NCBI GenBank assembly: GCA_013997645.1
Contig: PNKB01000007.1
Location: forward strand, 1-63,960
Source of the DNA: Cyanobacteria bacterium PR.3.49
Lineage (GTDB): Bacteria > Cyanobacteriota > Vampirovibrionia > Obscuribacterales > Obscuribacteraceae
Direction: 5' to 3'
Length of the DNA: 63,960 nucleotides
In this document: piece after piece, positions 41,172 through 49,987 of the stretch
Layout of the letters: each line of letters begins with the position of its first letter
How positions within the stretch are numbered: the first letter of the stretch is position 1
Notes under the pieces: generated by a model
Told to the model about the DNA's origin: nothing
What the model saw: the letters and a program-made list of their open reading frames with translations, nothing else
Database searches by the model: none
Made by a program: the position numbers and the translations under genes

Positions 41172-42632
41172 TCAACAACCACTCAAGAGCTTGTGCCGCA
41201 GCAAGGGACGCATACCGGACTCGCCGCACGATTTCAACTGAGGAATAATTTTGCCAGGATTGCAGATGCAGCGGGGGTCGAATGCATTCTTTACCCAATG
41301 CATCGACTCTAATTCAACGGCAGAAAATGCCATGGGCATTTCACTCACCTTTTCGATCCCGATTCCGTGTTCGCCTGATAATGTTCCGCCCAGCTCGACA
41401 CAAAGTTCGAGAATCTCGCGCCCGGCAAGCATTACCCGCCTAACCTCGTCTTCATTTTCGCGATGGTAGAGAAGGCATGGATGAAGGTTGCCGTCTCCGG
41501 CGTGATAAACATTGGCGATCATCAAATTGTGCTTGTCGCCAATCCTGGCAATATTTTCAATCGCCTCTTTGAGCTTGCTTCTCGGAATCACTCCATCGAG
41601 AACGTAACCGTGCGGGGCAATTCGGCCGAGTGCTCCAAAAGACGTCTTTCTGGCCTTCCAGATTTGCGCGCGTTCTTTGTCGTCCTTGGCCCAGTTCAAA
41701 GAGATAGAGCCATTTTCCCTGGCGACTGTTTCGACAATTTGTCTTTGCACGTGAATACTTTCCTTGGGTCCGTCCAATTCGACAACAAGCAGGCAGCCGG
41801 CAGCGCGATTCAACCCCATATGCAAATAATCTTCGACGGCATTGAGGGTAAGACTGTCGATCATCTCCATAGCCGCAGGGACAACACCATGCGCAACGAT
41901 GTCGGAAACTGCTTGTCCACCGGTGGCGACGCTGGGAAAGTACGCAAGCATGGTTTCAACATAACGAGATCTCGGCAAGAGCCGCACTGTTGCTTCAGTG
42001 GCGACGCCTAGAGTTCCTTCTGAACCGACCAATAAACCCAGCAAATCCAACGAAAGTTTGTCTTTTGCCCTGCCACCGAATACGGTGACATTGCCGTCCG
42101 GCAAAACAACTTTTGCACCCAGGACGTGATGAATGGTCATGCCGTACTTGAGGGTATGCGGTCCGCCGGAATTTTCAGCCAGATTGCCTCCGATTGTAGA
42201 GGCAGACTGGCTGGAAGGGTCGGGTGCAAAGTAGAGGCCGAAGGGCGCGGCCGCATAGGAAACAGCCAGATTTGTCACTCCGGTTTCTACAACAGCAATC
42301 ATGTCTTTGGGATCAATATGCAAAACTCGATTCATGCGCGTGAGGACCAAGGAGATGCCGCCGTAAACAGTGGTCGCGCCGCCGGAAAGTCCGGTAGCTG
42401 CTCCGCGGGCGGTAAAAGGAACACAATATTTGTTCGCCAACTGCACGACTTTCTGAACTTCATCAGTTGTGCCGGGCAGAACGACCAGATCCGGACGTGC
42501 AACGTCCATTGTCTCCGCGTCGCACTCATAAAGGGCAAGCGAAGCCGGCGTAGAAAGAACGTATTTCTTCCCGACAACTTTTACCAGCTCTTCAGCCAGC
42601 GAACTAATGGAATTGGTTGCCGTATCCGGCAC
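41172..42632 (-). CDS. glcD: FAD-linked oxidase, glycolate/D-lactate dehydrogenase type
   Basis: This flavoprotein oxidises an alpha-hydroxy acid such as glycolate or D-lactate. The FAD (PCMH) domain has VVLPGTTDEVQKVVQLANKY, RGAATGLSGGA and the SASTIGGNLAENSGGPHTLKYG region. The C-terminal FAD-oxidase domain has VYHAGDGNLHP and GGTLSGEHGIGIEK, the usual His-rich active site. 486 residues, cytoplasmic. GlcE and GlcF subunits are not adjacent, so the electron partner is unknown and D-lactate dehydrogenase is equally possible. The GTG start directly abuts the TAA of the upstream gene. Confidence 0.88.
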   Translation of the reverse strand: MPDTATNSISSLAEELVKVVGKKYVLSTPASLALYECDAETMDVARPDLVVLPGTTDEVQKVVQLANKYCVPFTARGAATGLSGGATTVYGGISLVLTRMNRVLHIDPKDMIAVVETGVTNLAVSYAAAPFGLYFAPDPSSQSASTIGGNLAENSGGPHTLKYGMTIHHVLGAKVVLPDGNVTVFGGRAKDKLSLDLLGLLVGSEGTLGVATEATVRLLPRSRYVETMLAYFPSVATGGQAVSDIVAHGVVPAAMEMIDSLTLNAVEDYLHMGLNRAAGCLLVVELDGPKESIHVQRQIVETVARENGSISLNWAKDDKERAQIWKARKTSFGALGRIAPHGYVLDGVIPRSKLKEAIENIARIGDKHNLMIANVYHAGDGNLHPCLLYHRENEDEVRRVMLAGREILELCVELGGTLSGEHGIGIEKVSEMPMAFSAVELESMHWVKNAFDPRCICNPGKIIPQLKSCGESGMRPLLRHKLLSGC

Positions 42633-43511
42633 TTATCTGCCTTTCACCGTCTCTTGGTCGCCGACGATAGAACGAAATCCTTGTGGACCGCCATTATTAT
42701 GACCGAAGGTCGAAAGCTTCTCCACGGTCATGCGTTTGCTGCCTTGAGGGAAAGCAAGGACCGGGTTGCCGGCCATTCTGCTCACGGTGGCATAGACCAT
42801 ACCGTTGTAAACAAGGCTGCTGCTGTTCTGCTGCATATGTACATTAACCACACGACCATCGCGTGTAACCGTATAGCTGATCACACAAACCAGGGGCTTG
42901 CTGTTTTTCAGGAAAGTCTTGGCATATGTGCTGATCTGATTGAATATGCATTCGGCTACGCGGCGGTGCCATTCGTCCCAGGCTAGTCTCATTGACTCGC
43001 CGTCCGGGTCGTTGGGATTTTGCCGCATCTGATTCATCTGCATGGGAGGCTGCATCTGCGGAGGCAGCATGGCCTGGCGCGGCTGTTGCTGGGGAGGCAT
43101 CTGGTCTCCCATACCGGGCATACCCTGACCATTGAAATCACCCGACTCCTCAGCGCTCATTGGAAATGTGCGTTGATCCGGCATGCCGGTTCTGGAGGTT
43201 TGAACTTGGAATGCATTCGGGGGAGGTTGGAAAGTGTCTTCCTGACCACTGCCGCTGCTGTCGAAAGGATCTCCGGCTCGATTCATGTCGCTTCTAGATA
43301 AAGAAGGGCTGTCTTCCGGTTTTATGAAATCCTGACCGGCTCGAAGTTGAAAGGTTTTTTTGGGTGTTTGCGCCGCCAGGCATGGCATGGCGAAGAACTG
43401 CCCGGCAAAGGCGGTCGCCAGAGTTAATGTCGTCAATTTTCGCAAGGTATCCGGATCCAGACCCGAAATTCTAAAATAGGACGTTTTTGTTGACTTCATG
43501 GCAGCAAACAC
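42633..43511 (-). CDS. Secreted protein with TonB-like C-terminal domain
   Basis: 292 residues. A long N-region and hydrophobic run ending AMPCLAAQ (about residue 48) form a signal peptide (ATG at residue 5 may be the true start). A Pro/Gln/Met-rich linker follows (about 90-175, MPPQQQPRQAMLPPQMQPP). The C-terminal 110 residues (AWDEWHRRVAECIFNQ, VCVISYTVTRDGRVVNVHM, VSRMAGNPVLAFPQGSKRM) follow the TonB/TolA C-terminal pattern: helix, two strands with a DG turn, helix, Pro-rich exit. Similar domains occur at 10519 and 56880. Function unknown. It abuts the glcD gene. Confidence 0.72.
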   Translation of the reverse strand: MFAAMKSTKTSYFRISGLDPDTLRKLTTLTLATAFAGQFFAMPCLAAQTPKKTFQLRAGQDFIKPEDSPSLSRSDMNRAGDPFDSSGSGQEDTFQPPPNAFQVQTSRTGMPDQRTFPMSAEESGDFNGQGMPGMGDQMPPQQQPRQAMLPPQMQPPMQMNQMRQNPNDPDGESMRLAWDEWHRRVAECIFNQISTYAKTFLKNSKPLVCVISYTVTRDGRVVNVHMQQNSSSLVYNGMVYATVSRMAGNPVLAFPQGSKRMTVEKLSTFGHNNGGPQGFRSIVGDQETVKGR

Positions 43512-43702
43512 TAATTGGTAAGGGTTGTCAGGAATCCATATATGTACTCTACTCTAAAACCCGAAAAAGTAAATTCGGATAACCGCATCTGACTACGTGA
43601 GAGTACTAATGGGACAGGCAGGCTGGCTGCGTGTTTAATAAAGGACTGAGATAAATATCCCAAATCGCCTCCAATTTTAATCGATTGGCAAGACTGGAAA
43701 CT

Positions 43703-44527
43703 ATGGAAAAAACAAAAGAACTGCCGAAGAAAGACTGCGGAATTATTGACAGTCACGCTCATGTGGTGAGCGAATTTTTCGGCGATGACAGAGAAGAGGT
43801 TATACAACGGTCGTTTGAAAACGGCGTTGTGCAGATGGTCAATCCAGGCGTAGTTTTGAACAATGTCGACGAATTGCAAGAGAGCGCCGAACGCCATGCC
43901 AACCTGTTTTTCGCGACGGGACTTCACCCTCATGAGGCTAAAGACTGGACTGATAAGTGTGCAGAGGAAATCGAAAAGGCATCCAGGCATCCAAAAGCTG
44001 TTGGTGTCGGTGAATGCGGTCTGGACTTTTTCTATAACAATAGCGACCACGAGAGTCAGAAAAGGGCATTTGCAGCTCAATGCAATCTGGCCAAGCGTTT
44101 GAATAAACCAGTGATCGTTCACTGCCGAGATGCGTGGCAAGAGGTCTTCGACATACTCAAGGAATCGGGAGCCGGAAACTTTGAAGACTCGCTCAAAGGA
44201 GTTTTCCACTGTTTCACAGGAGCACCGGAACATCTGCCCCAAATCGCAGAACTGGGTTTTTACGTCTCCTTTTCCGGCATAGTCACGTTTCCAAATGCAA
44301 AAGCCTTGCAGGAAGCGGCCAAGCATGTGCCTGAGGATAAAATTCTTGTGGAGACAGATTGTCCATTTCTTGCACCACAGAAGGTGCGGGGCGCTAAAAA
44401 CGAACCGCGCTATGTCTGGTATGTTGCGGAAAAACTAGCCGAATTGCGCGGCTCGACGGTTGAAAATATTGCCACAAAAGCCATGAACAACACGCGTAAA
44501 TTGTTCAAATTGCCGCAGCCGGTTTAA
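43703..44527 (+). CDS. TatD-family metal-dependent deoxyribonuclease/hydrolase
   Basis: This TIM-barrel metal hydrolase is of the TatD family, linked to DNA 3'-end and D-aminoacyl-tRNA quality control. Metal ligands are visible: DSHAH near the N-terminus, GVGECGLDF, IVHCRDAW, FHCFTG and ETDCPFLAP. From the ATG at 43703 it has 274 residues. A TTG at 43685 would add six. It is divergent from the TonB-like gene and convergent with the histidine kinase. Confidence 0.93.
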   Translation: MEKTKELPKKDCGIIDSHAHVVSEFFGDDREEVIQRSFENGVVQMVNPGVVLNNVDELQESAERHANLFFATGLHPHEAKDWTDKCAEEIEKASRHPKAVGVGECGLDFFYNNSDHESQKRAFAAQCNLAKRLNKPVIVHCRDAWQEVFDILKESGAGNFEDSLKGVFHCFTGAPEHLPQIAELGFYVSFSGIVTFPNAKALQEAAKHVPEDKILVETDCPFLAPQKVRGAKNEPRYVWYVAEKLAELRGSTVENIATKAMNNTRKLFKLPQPV

Positions 44528-44528
44528 C

Positions 44529-45866
44529 TTATTTGACAGTTACTTCCAGACGCACCTCAGCTCCTTCACCAGGTTTCGAGGCAAACGACAGTTGAGTCAA
44601 ATATAAAGAGCGAATGATTTCGGCGCGCTGACGCATGCTCGTCATCCCCATGCCGCCGGCCTCGGTACGTTCTTCATCAAGGAGTGATACGTCGTAACCT
44701 GCTCCATTGTCGTTGACGGTGAACACATATACATGATCGGCCGGTTCTTCGATTTTTACGGTGATTTGCGATGCCGATGAATATTTTTCCGCATTATTCA
44801 GAGCCTCTTGCACAATGCGGAAAATATGCAGCTGGATCATTTCCGGCAGGCGCGGCAGCTCCGTTTCTACATCCAGCTGGCAGGAAATTCCGGACCGCTC
44901 TTCGACACGTTCCAAAAGACCTTCTATGCTGACTTTGAGCCCCCAGTCCTGCAAGTTTCGTGGCGCATAGTCGTTGCAGACATCTCGCAATTTCTCGACT
45001 ATTTCATCCAGAGTTTCCAAAACCTCTTCGTTAGTCAGCGCTCGATCTCCCGACATGTAGCGCTTCAACATCAGCAAATCGGCAATCACAGTGTCGTGCA
45101 AATCGCGCGCTACTCTGCGCTTTGTCTCTTCTTGCTGATGCACCAGCTTCCAGGCCAGATTCTGCATCTCCAATTTGTGCGGATCGACTTTGCGCGGTCT
45201 TTGAAAAATCGGATCTTTTGCTGACGGATGGCGATGCAGGGCAGGATCGCTGGTGCCGTCACGATCATCTTCGGGATAGAGAAAAGACAAGCTGCGATCG
45301 AGAAGCAAGAGAATCTCCTCGACGCGAATTCTTTCATTGTTTCTGCACCAGGTATGCCCGTGTTTTGTCGAAACAAGATCAAGGCGGGCCTTGAGTCTGG
45401 TGTCGAATTCCGAGTAAGAGAGAAACACTGTATCCTGCGATGGAATCACGAATATTTCAATCGCTCTTGGAGTGCCTCTCACGGACAGGCAAAGCTCATT
45501 ATTGCGAGCGCGAAAACGGTAGAAGCTTTTGGGCATGTTCTTCTTTTGGACAAGCCCTTTGATTTGGGGAGGGCTGTCCGGCTCTTTCACATGTTTTGGT
45601 GCAATTAATTCCAGATCTTTGAAACGCTCTTTGTCCTTTTCATTTTCAACTCGATGGCGCAAAGCATCAAAAAGGCTGTCCATCAGCTCTTCGCAAATGC
45701 GAGAGAGTTGATTCTCGTCGTCTTCTGCAAGAATTGCAGGCGTTACCTTTGGTTCAGACGGAAAAGTGCGTTTGACTTCTACGGTCTTGGAAGGAAACAG
45801 CAGTTTTGCCAGTTTGCGAGCATCAAAAGGGAAATTGACCACAGCAGATCTATACGCCTCTTGCAC
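44529..45866 (-). CDS. Cytosolic NarL-partner sensor histidine kinase
   Basis: 445 residues with no membrane helix. An N-terminal region of unknown fold (about 1-235) precedes a HisKA_3 dimerisation domain with phospho-acceptor His in ARDLHDTVIADLLMLKR (about 257) and an HATPase domain (IVQEALNNAEKYS, DNGAGYD, GGMGMTSMRQRAEI). This is the NarX/DegS class that pairs with LuxR-type regulators. It overlaps the upstream regulator gene by 17 bases, so that is its partner. GTG start. It lies at the end of an array with three Ser/Thr kinase genes, so cross-talk is plausible. Confidence 0.92.
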   Translation of the reverse strand: MQEAYRSAVVNFPFDARKLAKLLFPSKTVEVKRTFPSEPKVTPAILAEDDENQLSRICEELMDSLFDALRHRVENEKDKERFKDLELIAPKHVKEPDSPPQIKGLVQKKNMPKSFYRFRARNNELCLSVRGTPRAIEIFVIPSQDTVFLSYSEFDTRLKARLDLVSTKHGHTWCRNNERIRVEEILLLLDRSLSFLYPEDDRDGTSDPALHRHPSAKDPIFQRPRKVDPHKLEMQNLAWKLVHQQEETKRRVARDLHDTVIADLLMLKRYMSGDRALTNEEVLETLDEIVEKLRDVCNDYAPRNLQDWGLKVSIEGLLERVEERSGISCQLDVETELPRLPEMIQLHIFRIVQEALNNAEKYSSASQITVKIEEPADHVYVFTVNDNGAGYDVSLLDEERTEAGGMGMTSMRQRAEIIRSLYLTQLSFASKPGEGAEVRLEVTVK

Positions 45867-46479
45867 CTAAATCAACGCTTCCGTAGCCATTCTCGACGGC
45901 CCAGGCAATGAGCTGCTCTCTTGTATCCAAGCCCAATTTCAGAAGCAGAGTTTCGCACTGTTTGCGAACAGTGGTAATCGATGTAGTTCGGGCGTCGGCA
46001 ATGTCTTGATACTTCATGCCTTTGGCCATCATGCGCAGGACTTCATCTTCGCTGCGTGTCAGCTTTTTCCAGTTTCCTTTTACCTGCTCGGAGACGATTC
46101 CCGTCTCGCCGTTCATGACGCGGCGGATTGTTTCGGAAACTTTTGCCACTCGCTCGGACTTCAGCAAATAGGCCTGCACGCCCATCGCCAGCACAGTCTG
46201 GATGAACGCCATGCGGCTTTCGGCGGAAAAAATAACGAGTTTGGCAGTGTTTAACTGCGAGAATTTCTCCACCATCGATCGAGGTCCCTGACTGCCCGGC
46301 AAATGCAAATCGAGCAGCACCACATCCGGTTTCAATTTCTCGACCAGTGCGTATCCTTCGTCACCGTCGAGCGACGAGCCGATAATCTGAATGTCACTCT
46401 CCTGAGACAGCCCTATGGATAGACCATCCAGGGTGGCCTGGTGATCTTCGATGATCACTACTTTGATCGGTTCGGTCAC
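45850..46479 (-). CDS. NarL/FixJ-type response regulator
   Basis: 209 residues. Receiver with EDH pocket (11-13), phospho-acceptor D57 (LLDLHLPG) and a C-terminal LuxR-type helix-turn-helix (LTRSEDEVLRMMAKGMKYQD, TTSITTVRKQ). Partner of the histidine kinase it overlaps. It starts 41 bases after the Ser/Thr kinase gene at 46521, so it is likely in the same operon. Confidence 0.94.
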   Translation of the reverse strand: MTEPIKVVIIEDHQATLDGLSIGLSQESDIQIIGSSLDGDEGYALVEKLKPDVVLLDLHLPGSQGPRSMVEKFSQLNTAKLVIFSAESRMAFIQTVLAMGVQAYLLKSERVAKVSETIRRVMNGETGIVSEQVKGNWKKLTRSEDEVLRMMAKGMKYQDIADARTTSITTVRKQCETLLLKLGLDTREQLIAWAVENGYGSVDLGARGV

Positions 46480-46520
46480 TTTTAAACTCCACTCTTTTAT
46501 TTGCTGTTCAGTCGCCGATT

Positions 46521-48029
46521 TCAGTTTTCCGTACCAAGCTTTCTGTAGCGTTTGCCAAGATTGGTTGCCTTGGTGAAATGATCCGAATTCTTGGAAACTC
46601 TCAGCAACGAATCGGCGGCCCGTTGATAATCTTTCGCCTGGGCAAGCCTGATGCCGAGATTGAAAAGCATATCATCGACATATGACTGCTCGTGCGGTTT
46701 CAATTTTTGCCTCTTGATTTTGTCGAGCAATTGCAACGCTTCTGCATTTCTTCCTTGCGAGATCAATTGTTCGACATCCGGCAACTGAGGAGATTGCTGC
46801 TCGGGAAAAACCAGTTTGAGCGCGGAGAACATCAAGAATGCGGAGACCAGTGTAAAGACAAAAACATTGAAGCGATGCTTGGCAGTCGCCGACAGAATAT
46901 CTTTCTTGCTGTGCGCTTGCTCGGCATGAGCCGTATCTTCACGCAGCTTACTGCTGGATACGGAAAGCACCTCTTGCGGAGTGGTAATGGCGAATTGACT
47001 GTCTTTGAGAGCCATGTTGACGGCTTTCACCGAAGATTCGTCAAAGGGGATCCAGCCGGACGACATTTGAGAGCCCGACTCTTTTTTCTTTTCGAATTGG
47101 GAAAGTGAAAGCTCAACATCATCGAGCAATTCTTCAGCATTGCTCTGACGTTCGTATTTCGACTTGCTGAGCGCCTTGCGAACCGCCGTCTCCAGACCTG
47201 TAGGAAACGGCAAGTCGACGCGAATAGCGTTCAGGCTGGGCGGCGGCCTGTTGACGTGCATGAACATCAGCCCCATGACGTCATCGGCATAGAAAGGACG
47301 TTTGCCCGTCAGCATCTCAAAGATTGTCACGCCCAGCGAATAGACGTCGCTGCGAATATCCAGCTCTTCACCGCGGCACTGCTCAGGACTCATGTACCCC
47401 GGCGAGCCGCAGACTTTCCCGTCCATCGTCAATGAGCCTGATTGTTCGTTGCGCTCGAACATCAATTTGGCCACTCCGAAGTCGAGCACTTTTACAACAT
47501 CGTTCTCCAGAACTATATTTTCCGGTTTTAAGTCCCGATGAATAACTTTGGCTCTGTGCGCTTCCGCCACGGCGCTGAGAACCTGCCGCATGATCGGCAG
47601 AGCCTCCTCGATAGGAATGTGACCTTTCTCGCGAATGCGGCGCGCCAGGGACTCTCCTTTGAGAAATTCAGTGACGATGTACGGCTGCTCTTCGCCAAGC
47701 AGACCATAGTGAAAGAGCTTGACGATATTAGGATGGTTGAGACTGCTGATTGTTTTGGCCTCGCGCAGGAAGCGGCGGCGTGAATTTGGATCGGAAACGC
47801 GGCTGCCGTGCAGCAGTTTGATGGCCATTTGCCTGGATGTAGTTTCGTCCAATGCTCGGAAAACCGCACCCATGGATCCTTGCCCGAGGAAAGCCAGGAT
47901 GCGGTAACGGTCGTCGATATATTTGCCTATGAAAGGGCTCTTTCCGGCATCGGCAAGGCGCACGCTGTCGACCGGACAAAGATCTTTGTCGTCCTCGAAG
48001 AGTTCATTGCAAGTGTTGCAGAGCTTCAT
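46521..48029 (-). CDS. Ser/Thr kinase with N-terminal Cys motif, TM helix and TPR-like tail (third of trio)
   Basis: 502 residues. A Cys motif at C4, C7, C18 (CxxC-x10-CP) looks like part of a zinc ribbon without a clear fourth Cys. Kinase: GQGSMG 49-54, K71, HRDLKPEN 164-171, DFG 183-185, GSPGYMSPEQCRG. A short linker, one TM helix (about 387-407, FNVFVFTLVSAFLMFSALKL) and a tail of two TPR-like hairpins (EALQLLDKIKRQKLKPHEQ, LAQAKDYQRAADSLLRVSKN) follow, predicted outside the membrane. It starts 2 bases after the stop of the second kinase. Confidence 0.93.
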   Translation of the reverse strand: MKLCNTCNELFEDDKDLCPVDSVRLADAGKSPFIGKYIDDRYRILAFLGQGSMGAVFRALDETTSRQMAIKLLHGSRVSDPNSRRRFLREAKTISSLNHPNIVKLFHYGLLGEEQPYIVTEFLKGESLARRIREKGHIPIEEALPIMRQVLSAVAEAHRAKVIHRDLKPENIVLENDVVKVLDFGVAKLMFERNEQSGSLTMDGKVCGSPGYMSPEQCRGEELDIRSDVYSLGVTIFEMLTGKRPFYADDVMGLMFMHVNRPPPSLNAIRVDLPFPTGLETAVRKALSKSKYERQSNAEELLDDVELSLSQFEKKKESGSQMSSGWIPFDESSVKAVNMALKDSQFAITTPQEVLSVSSSKLREDTAHAEQAHSKKDILSATAKHRFNVFVFTLVSAFLMFSALKLVFPEQQSPQLPDVEQLISQGRNAEALQLLDKIKRQKLKPHEQSYVDDMLFNLGIRLAQAKDYQRAADSLLRVSKNSDHFTKATNLGKRYRKLGTEN

Positions 48030-48031
48030 GC

Positions 48032-49831
48032 TTAACGCCCTCTCGACATGAAAAGCTGGCGTTTATAAACTTGCAAGAGTCGGCCGGCAGTGTCTTGCAA
48101 GGGCGAGCCGGCGGGAACCTTTTTCAGTGTACTGATGGCTTGCTGCAATTTGTTTTGATTGGCATATTTCCTTGCCAGGTTCAGATAAGCCGTATGCAGA
48201 GTTGAAGTTTCATCCTCTGTCAGGCGTTTGGAGTGCTGGCGGTTTTCCAGAATGCTTATAGCTTTTTCCGTTTGTCCGCGCACCAGCATTTCGGCAGGTG
48301 TATCGGGCGTTGCGATATCCCAGATTTTGAGAACTCCGATGCCGCCGACGACAATGATGACTATCAAGGGCAAGATCATTTTGAGCGGGCTGGGTGTCCA
48401 TTCAGACTCATTTCGATAGAGACCTGAGGAGTCTTGAGCGAACGAACCGGTATTGCGCATCTCGCGGTTTGGGGCGATCTGCTCTTCCGATCTTATTGGT
48501 ATTGTATGCGGTGCCGGTGCTTCTATTGGTCTAGGAGCGAGCAATTCCTCTGTGCTGTGATCGTAAGATTGTGAGATCGCTGCTGCATTGTGCTGTTTTG
48601 CCGGCGGATTCAATCTTCCGACACTGTCGCTAGAGGAAGTGCTGGGCGTTGCATCGAAGTCAGCGATCTCTTGCAGTGTTTTTTCTAGAGCTTGCAGAGT
48701 GGCCTTTTCGGAAGTCTTACCTTCTGCCGGTTTTGTCGTTACGCCGATAAAGACATCTTGCGAATCCGAGCTGGCGCTATGATTTTTCTTCGTTTCCTTG
48801 GTGAAAAGCGGCGAAATATCCTCCTGGCTCACGGAAGCGTTGAAGGTAGAGAGTGGAGGTTTGCTAGAGAGCGTATCGCCGCATCCTTCCAGGACGGCAT
48901 TGAGCCTTGCCAGAAGCGCTTCCACATTTTGCGGCCGTTGTGCTGGATCTTTTGCCAATGTACTGGAGACAAGATTTTCCAGCTCGGCGGGAAATTGCAA
49001 GTCTGGCTCTACGTCGGAGAGTTTGGGTGGCTCGTCGTTGACATGCAAATACATCAAGCTGACGAGATCTTTTGCCGAGAATGGCCTTTTGCCTGTCAGC
49101 GACTCGAAAAGGACGATGCCTATTGAATAAATGTCGCTGCGTCCGTCGACATCAGCACCGCGGCATTGTTCAGGGCTCATGTAAGCCGGGCTTCCGCATA
49201 TGATACCGTCGACCGTCAACTGCACCGGATCGATCGTCGAGTTATCAGCCATTTTGGCGATACTGAAATCGACAAGCTTGACGAACTCTTTCGTTTCCTC
49301 CTTATCGATCAAAACGATATTGGGCGGTTTGATATCCCTGTGGATGATCCCCTTCTTGTGTGCTTCCGATAATGCTTCCAAAACCTGTTTAACAATGGTG
49401 AGGGTGCGCCGGACATCCAGACGTCCCTCGCAGGTGAGAAGTTTTGCAAGAGTTGTGCCGTTCAAGAGGTCCATAACAAAGTACGGCTGCCCGTCTGCAG
49501 TCATTCCGAAGTCGTACAAGGTTAGTAAATTGGGGTGCTCCAGCCTGCTAATCGCCTTGGCTTCACGGTGAAAGCGCACCAGAGATTCCGGATCGGCACC
49601 GAGATAACCATGCAAAACCTTGAGGGCTACCTGCCGTCCGAGCAACTCCTGCTTGGCTTTATATACGCTGCCGACCGCTCCTTTTGCAATCAGAGATTCA
49701 ACCCGATAGCGCTCGTCGATAAGCGCGCCCAAAAGCGGATCGTTCGGTACTGGAACGAGAAATGAACCCTCATGCGGGCACAATTCGACCTCGTCGGTGA
49801 ATTGTTTATGGCAATTGAGGCAAAGCTTCAT
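48032..49831 (-). CDS. Ser/Thr kinase of the same architecture, DFG changed to DFS (second of trio)
   Basis: The ATG at 49831 (MKLCLNCHKQF) is preferred over 49870, because it aligns with the start of both paralogues. Cys motif C4, C7, C18 (CPH); glycine loop AKGAVG about 49-54 with the first Gly replaced; HRDIKPPN; activation motif LVDFSIAK, where DFG is DFS; GSPAYMSPEQCRG. The metal-binding Asp and catalytic HRD are present, so it may still be active. A linker of about 180 residues leads to one TM helix (LKMILPLIVIIVVGGIGVLK) and a TPR-like tail (AEMLVRGQTEKAISILENR, LARKYANQNKLQQAISTLKK). Confidence 0.92.
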   Translation of the reverse strand: MKLCLNCHKQFTDEVELCPHEGSFLVPVPNDPLLGALIDERYRVESLIAKGAVGSVYKAKQELLGRQVALKVLHGYLGADPESLVRFHREAKAISRLEHPNLLTLYDFGMTADGQPYFVMDLLNGTTLAKLLTCEGRLDVRRTLTIVKQVLEALSEAHKKGIIHRDIKPPNIVLIDKEETKEFVKLVDFSIAKMADNSTIDPVQLTVDGIICGSPAYMSPEQCRGADVDGRSDIYSIGIVLFESLTGKRPFSAKDLVSLMYLHVNDEPPKLSDVEPDLQFPAELENLVSSTLAKDPAQRPQNVEALLARLNAVLEGCGDTLSSKPPLSTFNASVSQEDISPLFTKETKKNHSASSDSQDVFIGVTTKPAEGKTSEKATLQALEKTLQEIADFDATPSTSSSDSVGRLNPPAKQHNAAAISQSYDHSTEELLAPRPIEAPAPHTIPIRSEEQIAPNREMRNTGSFAQDSSGLYRNESEWTPSPLKMILPLIVIIVVGGIGVLKIWDIATPDTPAEMLVRGQTEKAISILENRQHSKRLTEDETSTLHTAYLNLARKYANQNKLQQAISTLKKVPAGSPLQDTAGRLLQVYKRQLFMSRGR

Positions 49832-49987
49832 GGGAAACGAACAAACAGGTCTCTTTATCTTTTTACCCACGCAGATATGTATTACTATCGCGCGCCTGGG
49901 CGTAAGACTCTATGCACATAGAAGCACGAATTTAGCTGCTTACATGCGCGCTTAGTCTCAGACTATCCCCCGAAAGGGCGATGCCGT

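Noticed and set aside
42126..42986. 286-codon plus-strand frame
   Set aside because: It runs antisense through glcD and the TonB-like gene, both well supported. No motif was seen in its product.
43511..44326. 271-codon minus-strand frame opposite tatD
   Set aside because: It is the complement of a clear TatD gene whose metal-binding motifs are intact. The product is Cys/Phe-rich with no domain.
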